Part shown: positions 6,971 through 13,956 of the stretch, piece after piece
How the letters are laid out: every line of letters begins with the position of its first letter
Numbering within the stretch: the stretch's first letter is position 1
Assembly (NCBI GenBank): GCA_963516475.1
Contig: CAUQBR010000021.1
Coordinates: 1 to 16,106, forward strand
Length of the DNA stretch: 16,106 nt
DNA from: JABCPE02 sp963516475
GTDB lineage: Bacteria; Bacteroidota; Bacteroidia; Flavobacteriales; Weeksellaceae
Direction: 5' to 3'
Notes under the pieces: generated by a model
The model's database searches: none
What the model was told of the DNA's origin: nothing
The model's input: the letters and a program-made list of their open reading frames with translations, nothing else
Made by a program: the position numbers and the translations under genes

Positions 6971-7090
6971 CATGGCTAATAGATTCTAACATCTACTTTT
7001 GACCAATTATGGTCAGGGATTCTAAATATAGTATTTCAAAACAGATTAAAAGAAATACTACAACTAAAAAAAAAACTAATTATAACATTG
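6941..7090 (-). ncRNA. Candidate structured small RNA (unassigned)
   Basis: Four perfect inverted repeats follow one another in about 115 bases: TAGTATTTC / GAAATACTA (7029-7037 with 7052-7060), TGACC / GGTCA (7000-7004 with 7011-7015), TAGAT / ATCTA (6980-6984 with 6991-6995), and the terminator-like stem at 6945-6970. Only on the minus strand does the series end in a U-tract, and a minus-strand TAATTTTG box lies just upstream (7095-7102). A minus-strand transcript of about 150 bases from near 7090 is therefore plausible. The sequence TAGAATC occurs twice on that strand, in loop or linker positions. I cannot match it to a known RNA family by eye; a 6S-like or other flavobacterial RNA is possible but not shown. 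It may instead be a comEC 3' UTR. Confidence 0.35.
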
Positions 7091-7094
7091 GAAG

Positions 7095-7102
7095 CAAAAT
7101 TA
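7095..7102 (-). promoter_or_regulatory. Possible minus-strand promoter for the structured region
   Basis: On the minus strand 7102-7095 reads TAATTTTG, a perfect TAnnTTTG. The nearest upstream TTG (7117-7115) is only 12 bases away, too close for a normal -33 element. The same TTGGCAT begins a degenerate sigma-54-like arrangement, GG-N10-GT instead of GG-N10-GC. Either reading is weak. Confidence 0.25.
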
Positions 7103-7247
7103 CAAAATTTATGCCAAAAGTCATGTTTTTAATTTAAATTGGAGTTTGAAAGTTTATATATTATTGGTTTTCAGCAACAAAAAATTATTTTTCGTTCCTT
7201 CACCAATAATTTAATAATATTTTTCGTTTTTTAACAATATTTAGATA
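7103..7247. other. AT-rich non-coding region with a direct and an inverted repeat
   Basis: No gene is seen here. TATTTTTCGTT occurs at 7186-7196 and again at 7218-7228, a period of 32 bases, and ATTATTGGT (7160-7168) is mirrored by ACCAATAAT (7202-7210). The direct repeats end 19 bases before the -33 element of the DUF6089 promoter and so are placed as possible regulator-binding sites. The high A+T content makes chance repeats easier. Confidence 0.4.
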
Positions 7248-7275
7248 TTGATAAATTAAAAAAAAGTTATATTTG
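7248..7275 (+). promoter_or_regulatory. Promoter of the DUF6089-uppS-bamA-skp operon
   Basis: TTG at 7248-7250, a 17-base spacer and TATATTTG at 7268-7275 match the Bacteroidota -33/-7 pattern. The expected transcription start is near 7281, which excludes a start codon at 7280 and supports the ATG at 7307. Confidence 0.65.
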
Positions 7276-7306
7276 CAAATTGAAAATAAATAAAATAATT
7301 TTAGAT

Positions 7307-8098
7307 ATGAAAAAACACATAACATTTGGATTGTTTACTTTGTGTATGTTCATGGGATTTTCCCAAAGACATGAAATAGGAGTAAAAGGAGGTTATTCGA
7401 TTGTTGGAGGTGATGCTAAAAGTGTCATAAGATCCTTTCCTGACGCAGGAACAAATAGAAGAGTTCAGCCTACATACATAGGTATGTTTTACAAAAGAAA
7501 CCTAAATCCAAGACAAGGGATAAGAATTGAGGGAGCATATAATATCGCTTTCTTTGATAATATTTATACAGGTGGAGTTAAAATGTCAAATGATATTTTA
7601 GAGGCATCTGCTTTATTTGAGTATGCTTTTTTCTCTATTAATGATGAGTTAAAAAAGGATGAAACTAAATTTAGTCCATATGTTTTTGCCGGACTTTCTG
7701 GATTAATGTATGATGCTCCAAACCTTACAACTACCGTAGGACAATCAAGTAGAGGTTTTTTGATTTCTACTACATACACTGGTGAAAACATCCACAAAAA
7801 GAAAGTAACTTTGGGTATTCCTTTTGGTTTAGGTCTAAAATACAAATTTGGATATAACTGGTCTATCTTTGCAGAGGCTATGTTTAGATATACATTTACT
7901 GATAATCTTGATTATAGTAATCTTGAAAAGATGAATCATACTATTAGATACAATGTTTCTCCTGCAAATCGTGCAGCTGCAGAAACTGCTCTACAACAGT
8001 ATATGGATGGACACAAGGGTAAAGGTAAAGATTGGTTAAACTCTGTTACAATAGGTATTTCCTACGCATTTGGAAGACCACCTTGTTATTGTAAATAA
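7307..8098 (+). CDS. DUF6089 family outer-membrane beta-barrel protein
   Basis: This 263-residue exported protein begins with the signal peptide MKKHITFGLFTLCMFMGFSQ. Amphipathic strands ending in aromatic residues follow (EIGVKGGYSIVGGD, GIRIEGAYNIAFF, FSPYVFAGLSGLMYDAP, TLGIPFGLGLKYKFGYNWSIFAEAMFRYTF, and a last strand VTIGISYAFGRPPCYCK). This is the pattern of a small outer-membrane barrel and of DUF6089, a Bacteroidota family of unknown function. The family's C-terminal GRPPCYC end, with two cysteines, is intact. An in-frame TTG at 7280 would lengthen the protein by 9 residues, but it lies at or before the predicted transcript start and would put residues ahead of the signal peptide; ATG 7307 is therefore chosen. 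It is 7 bases from uppS and leads the envelope operon. Confidence 0.85.
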   Translation: MKKHITFGLFTLCMFMGFSQRHEIGVKGGYSIVGGDAKSVIRSFPDAGTNRRVQPTYIGMFYKRNLNPRQGIRIEGAYNIAFFDNIYTGGVKMSNDILEASALFEYAFFSINDELKKDETKFSPYVFAGLSGLMYDAPNLTTTVGQSSRGFLISTTYTGENIHKKKVTLGIPFGLGLKYKFGYNWSIFAEAMFRYTFTDNLDYSNLEKMNHTIRYNVSPANRAAAETALQQYMDGHKGKGKDWLNSVTIGISYAFGRPPCYCK

Positions 8099-8105
8099 AA
8101 AATAA

Positions 8106-8861
8106 ATGATATCGATATCTGTAAAAGAAAAGTTAAATTTTGATAATCTGCCCAAGCATGTTGCCATCATTATGGATGGCAACGGCAGGTGGGCAAAATC
8201 ACAAAATAAAGAAAGAACTTTTGGGCATAAAAATGCCATAAAAGCTGTAAGAGAGGCTATTAGTGCTTGTAATGAAGTGAATATTCCTTATCTTACACTT
8301 TATACTTTTTCAACGGAAAACTGGAACAGACCAACGGAGGAAGTAGATACGCTTATGAATCTACTTTCTTCTACATTGTTACAGGAGGCTGAAGAGATTT
8401 TTTCAAAAGGAATTAGAATTCGTGCCATAGGAGATTTAGAAGCACTACCAGAAGATGTAAGAAATCAGCTCTATAATATCATGGTGCTTACTAAAAACAA
8501 CACCAAAGGAAATCTTACATTGGCTCTAAGCTATGGTTCACAAAAAGAAATACTAAATGCTGTAAAAGAACTGTGTAAAAAGGTAAAAAATGGAGACTTT
8601 GATGAAAATGATATTGATGAAAAACTTTTTGAACAGCATCTATATACCAAGGAAATTCCACCAGTAGATTTACTTATCAGAACAAGTGGAGAAGTTCGGG
8701 TTAGTAATTTCCTGCTCTGGCAGATTGCTTATGCAGAGATGCAGTTTATAGATGTTTTATGGCCAGACTTTACCAAAGAAACTTTTTTCCAGTGCATTTT
8801 AGACTATCAAACTAAAGAACGGCGGTTCGGTAAAATAAGTGAGCAGTTAGAAAACAAGTAG
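8106..8861 (+). CDS. uppS: Isoprenyl transferase (undecaprenyl diphosphate synthase)
   Basis: This 251-residue cis-prenyltransferase condenses isopentenyl diphosphate units onto farnesyl diphosphate to make the C55 carrier lipid for peptidoglycan and O-antigen synthesis. All family motifs are present: MDGNGRWA at residues 23-30 with catalytic Asp24, FGHKNA at 39-44, TLYTFSTENWNRP at 64-76, and RTSGEVRVSNFLLWQ at 192-206, followed by the metal-binding Glu of AYAEMQF (Glu211). Length and motif spacing are normal. It sits 7 bases after the DUF6089 gene and 27 bases before bamA, a grouping that links carrier-lipid supply with outer-membrane assembly. Codons 1-5 include the 12-bp palindrome GATATCGATATC (8108-8119), probably incidental. 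Confidence 0.97.
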   Translation: MISISVKEKLNFDNLPKHVAIIMDGNGRWAKSQNKERTFGHKNAIKAVREAISACNEVNIPYLTLYTFSTENWNRPTEEVDTLMNLLSSTLLQEAEEIFSKGIRIRAIGDLEALPEDVRNQLYNIMVLTKNNTKGNLTLALSYGSQKEILNAVKELCKKVKNGDFDENDIDEKLFEQHLYTKEIPPVDLLIRTSGEVRVSNFLLWQIAYAEMQFIDVLWPDFTKETFFQCILDYQTKERRFGKISEQLENK

Positions 8862-8888
8862 TAAAAGTAGAATTTAAGAAAAAATCAC

Positions 8889-11411
8889 ATGAATTTTAAA
8901 ACATTGCCAATCATCCTTCTGATGGCATCTGTGACTCAGGTTCAAGGACAGATTACTCAAAAAGAAAATGCAACGCAAATTTCTGAAAAACAAAGTGGAA
9001 GTTATACCCTTCAAGGAATCGTTGTAGATGGTGTGAAAAAATACACTCCAGAACAAATATTAAAATTTACAGGTCTCTACAAAGGAGAAACTGTGGAAAT
9101 ACCTGGGCAAAGAATCAGTAATGCAATCAAAAAACTTTGGGAAACTAACTCTTTCTCAAAAGTGGAGGTTTATGTAGAAAGCATAAATGGAGAACAAGTG
9201 GTTCTAAAATTTGCTTTACAGGATTTGAAGGAGCTTAAAGATATTAAATTCACAGGAAAAGGTATTAAAAAATCCCAAAATGAAAAGTTAATCAAGGAAA
9301 ATGACCTAAAACCTGGAACAAAAATTACTGAAAATTTGGTTTCTACACTTCAGAATAAAGTCCCACAGCAATACATTAAAAAAGGGTTTGCTGATGCTAA
9401 AATCAATATCCAAGAAAAAGCAAATGGAGAAGATCCTAATCTAGTTGATTGGACTATTGAGGTTGATAAGGGTAAAAAAGTAAAAATACAGAGTATCAAT
9501 TTTGAAGGAAACGAAAATGTTTCTTCTAAAAAACTTAGAAAAAAAGGATTTAAAAATACTAAACAAAAAAGATTTTTCGCGGGTATCCTTAAACCTTCTA
9601 AGTTAATAAAAGAAAAATACGAGGAAGACAAACATAATTTGATAAGCTACTATAACTCACTCGGTTACAGAGATGCTAAAATCATTTCTGATACTATAAC
9701 GAGAAGTGACAAAGGTTTCGATATCAAAGTAAAATTAGAAGAGGGTAAAAAATACTATATCGGAAATATAGAATTCTACGGGAATACAGTTTTCTCGACA
9801 GAAACACTGCAAAGACTTTTGGGATACAAAAAAGGAGACATCTATGATGCTGTAGGATTTAATAAAAAAGTGGGAGAAGACGGCGGTAAGGATGATGATT
9901 CTGATTTGAAATCATTATACATGAATAGTGGTTATCTTTTCTCTAACATTACTCCGATAGAAAAGTCTGTGGAAGGTGACTCTATCAACTTAGAAATCCG
10001 TATCACAGAGGGCGAAAGAGCAACTTGGAACAAAGTTACTTGGTCTGGAAATACCACTACCCACGACCATGTTATCCTTCGTGCATTGAGAACACGCCCT
10101 GGGAAACTTTTCTCTAAGAGCGACATCAAAAGAACTTATTTTGATTTAGCGGGGATGCAGTTTTTTGACCCTCAAAAAATCGGACAAGAGATAAAACCAA
10201 ATCCACAGGATAACACAGTGGATATCCATTGGACGTTAGAGGAAAAAGGTTCTTCACAAATCCAGCTTCAGGCAGGATATGGTGGAAACACTTTCATCGG
10301 TACATTAGGGCTGACTTTCAACAACTTCTCTTTGAGAAAATTCTTGAAGTTTAATAAATTAATTCCTCAAGGGGACGGGCAGACACTTTCTCTACAAGCG
10401 CAGGCTGGGCAGTATTTCCAGACTTATAGTGCATCATTCGTAGAGCCGTGGCTTTTCGGAAAGAGACCTACTGCTTTGTCTGTAAGTTTCAGCCACTCTC
10501 GTGTGAAATATTCTGATTATTATGGTACCCCTATGAAGTTAAACATTCTATCAGCATCTGTTGGGCTTAATAAACTTCTAGAATGGCCAGATAACTATTT
10601 TTCACTTTATACAGGACTTTCTTACCAGAGATATAGTTTTAATAATTATACATTCTATTTCGGGGAAGAAACTCTGACACATGGTACAGCTAACAACTTT
10701 GCATTTAATGTAAGTTTGAGCAGAAACTCTGCTGGATATGACCCTATATTCCCTACTACAGGTTCTAATATAGAATTGTCTGCTAAATTCACTCCACCTT
10801 ATTCATCATTTGGTAATAAGGATTATTCCACTATGTCTACTGCTGATAAATACAGATGGATGGAATACTACAAGATAAAATTCAAAGCTGATGCTTATAA
10901 TGAAATTTTAGGTAAATTAGTATTAAGAAGTAGTGCAGAGATGGGATTCCTTCATGGGTATAATAAGCAGCTGGGAGCACCTCCTTTTGAGCGTTTCTAC
11001 ATGGGAGGAACAGGGCTCTACAGCGGTAGATATGATGGTAGAGAACTTATCCCGCTTCGTGGATATGATGACCCATCTACATCTGGTGGAACATCTACAG
11101 ATGTAACTCCTACTGGTGGTGGTATTTTGTACAACAGATTTGCTCTTGAGCTGAGATACCCTATTTCTATGAACCAAACAGCTAAAATATACGGATTGGC
11201 TTTCGCTGAAGGAGGTAACACATGGAAAGGATTTAACACTTATAATCCATTCAAATTACAGAGATCTGTGGGTGTAGGTGTGAGAATCTATATGGGAGCA
11301 TTCGGGCTTATCGGATTTGATTTTGCTTATGGAATTGATAAACTGCCTTATTCTACATCTAATTCTCCATCAGGATGGCAGACTCACTTCTTGATGAATC
11401 AATCACTATAA
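8889..11411 (+). CDS. bamA: Outer-membrane protein assembly factor BamA
   Basis: This 840-residue Omp85 protein is the core of the machinery that folds beta-barrel proteins into the outer membrane. A signal peptide ends near VQG (18-20). Five POTRA domains can be laid out at about 39-112, 113-194, 195-287, 288-375 and 376-453, several with the typical 'I-x-F-x-G-N' opening (for example INFEGNENV at 203-211 and IEFYGNTVF at 294-302). The barrel spans about 456-840. The conserved lid-loop RGY/F motif appears as LRGYDD with Arg724, and the protein ends in the hydrophobic residue typical of outer-membrane barrels (HFLMNQSL). Length fits Bacteroidota BamA. It precedes two Skp-type chaperone genes, the first 11 bases downstream, as in many Gram-negative genomes. 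Confidence 0.97.
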   Translation: MNFKTLPIILLMASVTQVQGQITQKENATQISEKQSGSYTLQGIVVDGVKKYTPEQILKFTGLYKGETVEIPGQRISNAIKKLWETNSFSKVEVYVESINGEQVVLKFALQDLKELKDIKFTGKGIKKSQNEKLIKENDLKPGTKITENLVSTLQNKVPQQYIKKGFADAKINIQEKANGEDPNLVDWTIEVDKGKKVKIQSINFEGNENVSSKKLRKKGFKNTKQKRFFAGILKPSKLIKEKYEEDKHNLISYYNSLGYRDAKIISDTITRSDKGFDIKVKLEEGKKYYIGNIEFYGNTVFSTETLQRLLGYKKGDIYDAVGFNKKVGEDGGKDDDSDLKSLYMNSGYLFSNITPIEKSVEGDSINLEIRITEGERATWNKVTWSGNTTTHDHVILRALRTRPGKLFSKSDIKRTYFDLAGMQFFDPQKIGQEIKPNPQDNTVDIHWTLEEKGSSQIQLQAGYGGNTFIGTLGLTFNNFSLRKFLKFNKLIPQGDGQTLSLQAQAGQYFQTYSASFVEPWLFGKRPTALSVSFSHSRVKYSDYYGTPMKLNILSASVGLNKLLEWPDNYFSLYTGLSYQRYSFNNYTFYFGEETLTHGTANNFAFNVSLSRNSAGYDPIFPTTGSNIELSAKFTPPYSSFGNKDYSTMSTADKYRWMEYYKIKFKADAYNEILGKLVLRSSAEMGFLHGYNKQLGAPPFERFYMGGTGLYSGRYDGRELIPLRGYDDPSTSGGTSTDVTPTGGGILYNRFALELRYPISMNQTAKIYGLAFAEGGNTWKGFNTYNPFKLQRSVGVGVRIYMGAFGLIGFDFAYGIDKLPYSTSNSPSGWQTHFLMNQSL

Positions 11412-11422
11412 AAGATATAAAA

Positions 11423-12010
11423 ATGAGAAAATACGCATTATTTTTAGGAATAATTTTCATGTTTGGGGGATTTGTAGTATCTTCGGCACAGAAAATTGGC
11501 GTGGTAGATTCTGATTTTATCTTGAAAAGTCTTCCCGAATACAAGGAAGCTGACGAAAGATTTAACAAACAGATAAAGTATTGGCAGATGCAGCTGGATT
11601 CCTTACAGTCAAACTACAATAAGAAGAAAGAACTCTTTGAAAATGAAAGAATCCTTTTGGTAGGAGAACAGCTGAAAACAAGAGAAAAAGAAGTGGCTGA
11701 TTTGGAGAAAAAAGTGCAGGCTCATTTGAAAGAAAAATTCACTGCACAAGGGGAAATCAACATATTCAGAGCCAAAGTAGTTCAACCTTTCCAAGAAAAA
11801 GTGTGGAACGCCATCAGAACTATTGCTGAAAAAAATGATTTAGGCATAATTCTTGATAGAAGTTCTGACAGCAGTGTATTATTCACTGATAAAAGATATG
11901 ACTACACCAAGATGGTGCTGGATCTCCTGATGAGGGACAACCCAAAAGATGGAGAAAAAGATAAAGAAAATAAAAAGGAAAAAAATAATTCCAAGAAAAA
12001 TAAAAAATAA
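11423..12010 (+). CDS. Skp/OmpH-type periplasmic chaperone (first copy)
   Basis: This 195-residue exported protein has a signal peptide, MRKYALFLGIIFMFGGFVVSSAQ, then KIGVVDSDFILKSLPEYKEAD, the usual OmpH/Skp opening strand and helix. A long charged coiled coil follows at about 35-120, then the returning segment DLGIILDRSSDSSVLFTDKRYDYT. Skp trimers hold unfolded outer-membrane proteins in the periplasm and deliver them to BamA, its immediate neighbour upstream. The ATG at 11423 is chosen over an in-frame upstream ATG at 11375, because that one lies inside bamA and would place 16 polar residues before the signal peptide. The C-terminal tail, about 22 residues, is made almost only of Lys, Glu, Asp and Asn and is longer than in typical Skp proteins. 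Confidence 0.9.
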   Translation: MRKYALFLGIIFMFGGFVVSSAQKIGVVDSDFILKSLPEYKEADERFNKQIKYWQMQLDSLQSNYNKKKELFENERILLVGEQLKTREKEVADLEKKVQAHLKEKFTAQGEINIFRAKVVQPFQEKVWNAIRTIAEKNDLGIILDRSSDSSVLFTDKRYDYTKMVLDLLMRDNPKDGEKDKENKKEKNNSKKNKK

Positions 12011-12034
12011 GAATATTAAATTTAATCAAAAGTT

Positions 12035-12538
12035 ATGAAAAAATCAGGTTTATTATTTGCATTCGCAATGTTTTTAATGTCTTTCGGGACAGTTAGCGCT
12101 CAGAAACTAGCAACTCTAGATGTTGCAGAAATCTTGAACCTAATGCCAGAAAAGAAAAAAGCTGACCAGCAACTAGAAGCTTTCAGCAAAACTAAACAAG
12201 CTGAAATCGAAAAACAAATGACTGCTGCTGAAGCTAAATTCAAAAAATACCAAGAAGAAGCTCCTAAGCAAACTCAAAAGGTAAACGAAGAAAGAAACCA
12301 AGAATTGCAAAAATTACAACAAAATATTCAGCAAATGACTCAAGTAGCTCAGCAAGACTTAGCTAAAAGACAAGCTGAAGCATATGCACCTATCGAAAAG
12401 AAAGTGAATGATGCTGTATCAAAAGTAGCAAAAGCTAATGGTTGGGATTTTGTATTTGATACTAATACTGTTGGACTTATCTACAGAGGTGGAGCAGATG
12501 CTACTGCAGCAGTAAAAAAAGAATTAGGACTTAAATAA
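12035..12538 (+). CDS. Skp/OmpH-type periplasmic chaperone (second copy)
   Basis: This 167-residue exported protein has a signal peptide, MKKSGLLFAFAMFLMSFGTVSA, cleaved before QKLA. The mature protein starts with the conserved LATLDVAEILNLMPEKKKAD, continues as a Gln/Lys/Glu-rich coiled coil at about 35-120, and closes with VAKANGWDFVFDTNTVGLIYRGGADAT, a typical OmpH/Skp ending that returns to the trimer core. It is the closest to canonical Skp of the pair. It lies 24 bases after the first copy and is the last gene before a strong terminator, so bamA and the two chaperones are very likely one transcript. Divergence between the copies, with little identity outside the core, points to an old duplication and possible specialisation. 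Confidence 0.93.
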   Translation: MKKSGLLFAFAMFLMSFGTVSAQKLATLDVAEILNLMPEKKKADQQLEAFSKTKQAEIEKQMTAAEAKFKKYQEEAPKQTQKVNEERNQELQKLQQNIQQMTQVAQQDLAKRQAEAYAPIEKKVNDAVSKVAKANGWDFVFDTNTVGLIYRGGADATAAVKKELGLK

Positions 12539-12560
12539 TTTTCTTAATAATTAAGACACA

Positions 12561-12589
12561 AAACCACTCAATATTGAGTGGTTTTTTTT
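12561..12589 (+). terminator. Intrinsic terminator of the bamA-skp operon
   Basis: A perfect 24-base palindrome spans 12561-12584. Its core stem CCACTCA / TGAGTGG (12564-12570 with 12575-12581) is flanked by pairing A and T bases and followed by a T run from 12582 to 12589. It starts 22 bases after the second skp stop codon. Confidence 0.93.
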
Positions 12590-12596
12590 AAATTTG
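12589..12596 (+). promoter_or_regulatory. Possible -7 box before the thioesterase gene
   Basis: TAAATTTG matches TAnnTTTG directly after the terminator, 18 bases before the ATG at 12615. The nearest TTG (12574-12576, within the terminator stem) is only 12 bases upstream, so the -33 part is poor. Confidence 0.35.
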
Positions 12597-12614
12597 ACAT
12601 TTAAATACTTTACA

Positions 12615-13085
12615 ATGGAACTATTTTCAAAAGCAAAAATCAGATTCACAGACTGTGACCCTATGGGGCATCTTAACAATTCTAGATACATAGACTACAT
12701 GCTCAATGCCCGAGAAGACCACATGGCAGAGCATTATGAATTTACCCACGAAGAATACGCCCACAAAACAGGCTGTGTATGGGTGGTTATACAAAACGAA
12801 ATAGCCTATCTGAAAGAAGTAAAATACAACAAGGAAGTGATTATTTCCAGCAAACTGATAGAGCTAAATGACAGAACCTGCAAAATAGAACTTCTCATGA
12901 AAGACCTAGACACTGAGAAAATATACGCTGTGCTTTGGTGTACTTTCATTCATTTTAATTTAAAATCCAGAAAATCAGAAGTGATGGGTGAGGATATCAT
13001 TCATGCAAATCAAAAATTCTTGACCAAAGTAGAACAGTCTGATTTTCAGTCAAGAGCTAATTATCTAAGAACTCTAAATAAGTAA
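12615..13085 (+). CDS. Hot-dog fold acyl-CoA/acyl-ACP thioesterase (4HBT type)
   Basis: This 156-residue single-domain protein has the 4-hydroxybenzoyl-CoA-thioesterase signature near its N-terminus, RFTDCDPMGHLNNSRYIDYM (residues 10-29), where the Asp/His/Asn cluster forms the active site. It continues with the expected strands VWVVIQNEIAYLKEV and AVLWCTFIHFNL. These enzymes hydrolyse acyl-CoA or acyl-ACP thioesters in the cytoplasm as dimers or tetramers; the acyl substrate cannot be told. An in-frame TTG at 12594 would add 7 residues, but it sits within the -7 box and too close to the terminator, so ATG 12615 is used. It is followed after 3 bases by the rfbD-like gene, indicating cotranscription. 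Confidence 0.88.
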   Translation: MELFSKAKIRFTDCDPMGHLNNSRYIDYMLNAREDHMAEHYEFTHEEYAHKTGCVWVVIQNEIAYLKEVKYNKEVIISSKLIELNDRTCKIELLMKDLDTEKIYAVLWCTFIHFNLKSRKSEVMGEDIIHANQKFLTKVEQSDFQSRANYLRTLNK

Positions 13086-13088
13086 TTC

Positions 13089-13952
13089 ATGAAAAAAATT
13101 CTTGTAATCGGTGGAAATGGACAGCTCGGAAATTGTTTGAACAAAATAGCTTCTGACTATTCTTTGGAGTACGAATTCTGTTTCACAGATTATGATACTT
13201 TGGATATCACGGATAAAAGCCAAGTTGATAGTTATTTCTCTGATTATCAGCCTGATTTCTGCATCAATGCTTCTGCATACACAGCCGTAGATTTGGCTGA
13301 GCAAGAAAAAGAAAAGGCTTTCGCGGTCAATGCTGAAGGCGTAGGATACCTTGCCGAAGCTTGTGCGGAACTTAACATTGATTTAATCCATGTTTCCACA
13401 GATTATGTATTTGATGGCGAGACCGATCTTCCCTACACAGAAGACGATTTTACCAATCCTCTCGGGGTTTATGGCGCTTCCAAATTAGAGGGTGAAAACC
13501 TTGCTTTGGAAAAAAATCCGAAAACCATTGTCATTAGAACATCTTGGCTTTATTCTGAATTTAATAAAAATTTTGTGAAAACGATGCTCAATCTATTCAG
13601 CACCAAAGATGAACTGAATGTAGTAGCTGACCAATTCGGACAACCGACTAATGCCAATGACCTTGCGAAGGTGATTATGAAAATCATCCGAACGGAAGAA
13701 AAGGAATACGGAATTTTCCATTTTTCTAACTATCCTGAGACTACTTGGTTTGATTTTGCACAAAAAATCGCAGAACTATCCAAAAGTAAAATCAAAATAA
13801 ATCCCATCACCACAGACCAATACCCTACTCCTGCAAAACGCCCTATGCGAAGCACAATGTGCTTAGACAAAATAGAAAACAGCTACAACATAGAGCCAAG
13901 ATACTGGGAAAACAGTCTGGAAGAGTGTATGGAAACTTTATTAGAAAAATAA
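13089..13952 (+). CDS. rfbD: dTDP-4-dehydrorhamnose reductase (RfbD-like)
   Basis: This 287-residue extended short-chain dehydrogenase has the NAD(P)-binding IGGNGQLG at residues 7-14, CINASAYTAVDLAEQE at 58-73, and HVSTDYVFDG at 101-110. The catalytic YGASK at 128-132 (Tyr128, Lys132) follows, then the C-terminal GIFHFSN and RPMRSTM segments typical of RmlD. The family reduces dTDP-4-keto-L-rhamnose to dTDP-L-rhamnose for surface polysaccharides. The other rhamnose genes (rmlA, rmlB, rmlC) are not nearby in this window, so either they lie elsewhere or this copy serves another NDP-sugar. It is tightly packed, 3 bases after the thioesterase and 4 bases before the amidotransferase. Motifs make the family firm, the exact substrate less so. 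Confidence 0.9.
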   Translation: MKKILVIGGNGQLGNCLNKIASDYSLEYEFCFTDYDTLDITDKSQVDSYFSDYQPDFCINASAYTAVDLAEQEKEKAFAVNAEGVGYLAEACAELNIDLIHVSTDYVFDGETDLPYTEDDFTNPLGVYGASKLEGENLALEKNPKTIVIRTSWLYSEFNKNFVKTMLNLFSTKDELNVVADQFGQPTNANDLAKVIMKIIRTEEKEYGIFHFSNYPETTWFDFAQKIAELSKSKIKINPITTDQYPTPAKRPMRSTMCLDKIENSYNIEPRYWENSLEECMETLLEK

Positions 13953-13956
13953 AAAT

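Noticed and set aside
6982..7025. GATTCTAA direct repeat (6982-6989 and 7018-7025) as an attachment site
   Set aside because: Only 8 bases, 36 apart, with no integrase, tRNA or mobile gene nearby; it is better explained as part of the hairpin region.
7280..7306. TTG start for the DUF6089 gene
   Set aside because: It lies at or before the predicted transcription start and would precede an otherwise perfect signal peptide beginning at ATG 7307.
8108..8119. GATATCGATATC palindrome at the start of uppS as an operator
   Set aside because: It lies within coding codons inside an operon, with no promoter element beside it; a single short palindrome in AT-rich DNA is weak evidence.
11375..11422. Start of the first skp gene inside bamA
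   Set aside because: It would add 16 polar residues before the signal peptide; the ATG at 11423 directly precedes the charged n-region.
12015..12026. ATTAAATTTAAT palindrome between the two skp genes
   Set aside because: It is pure A+T, with no T-tract or stem stability for a terminator and no promoter box; likely chance.
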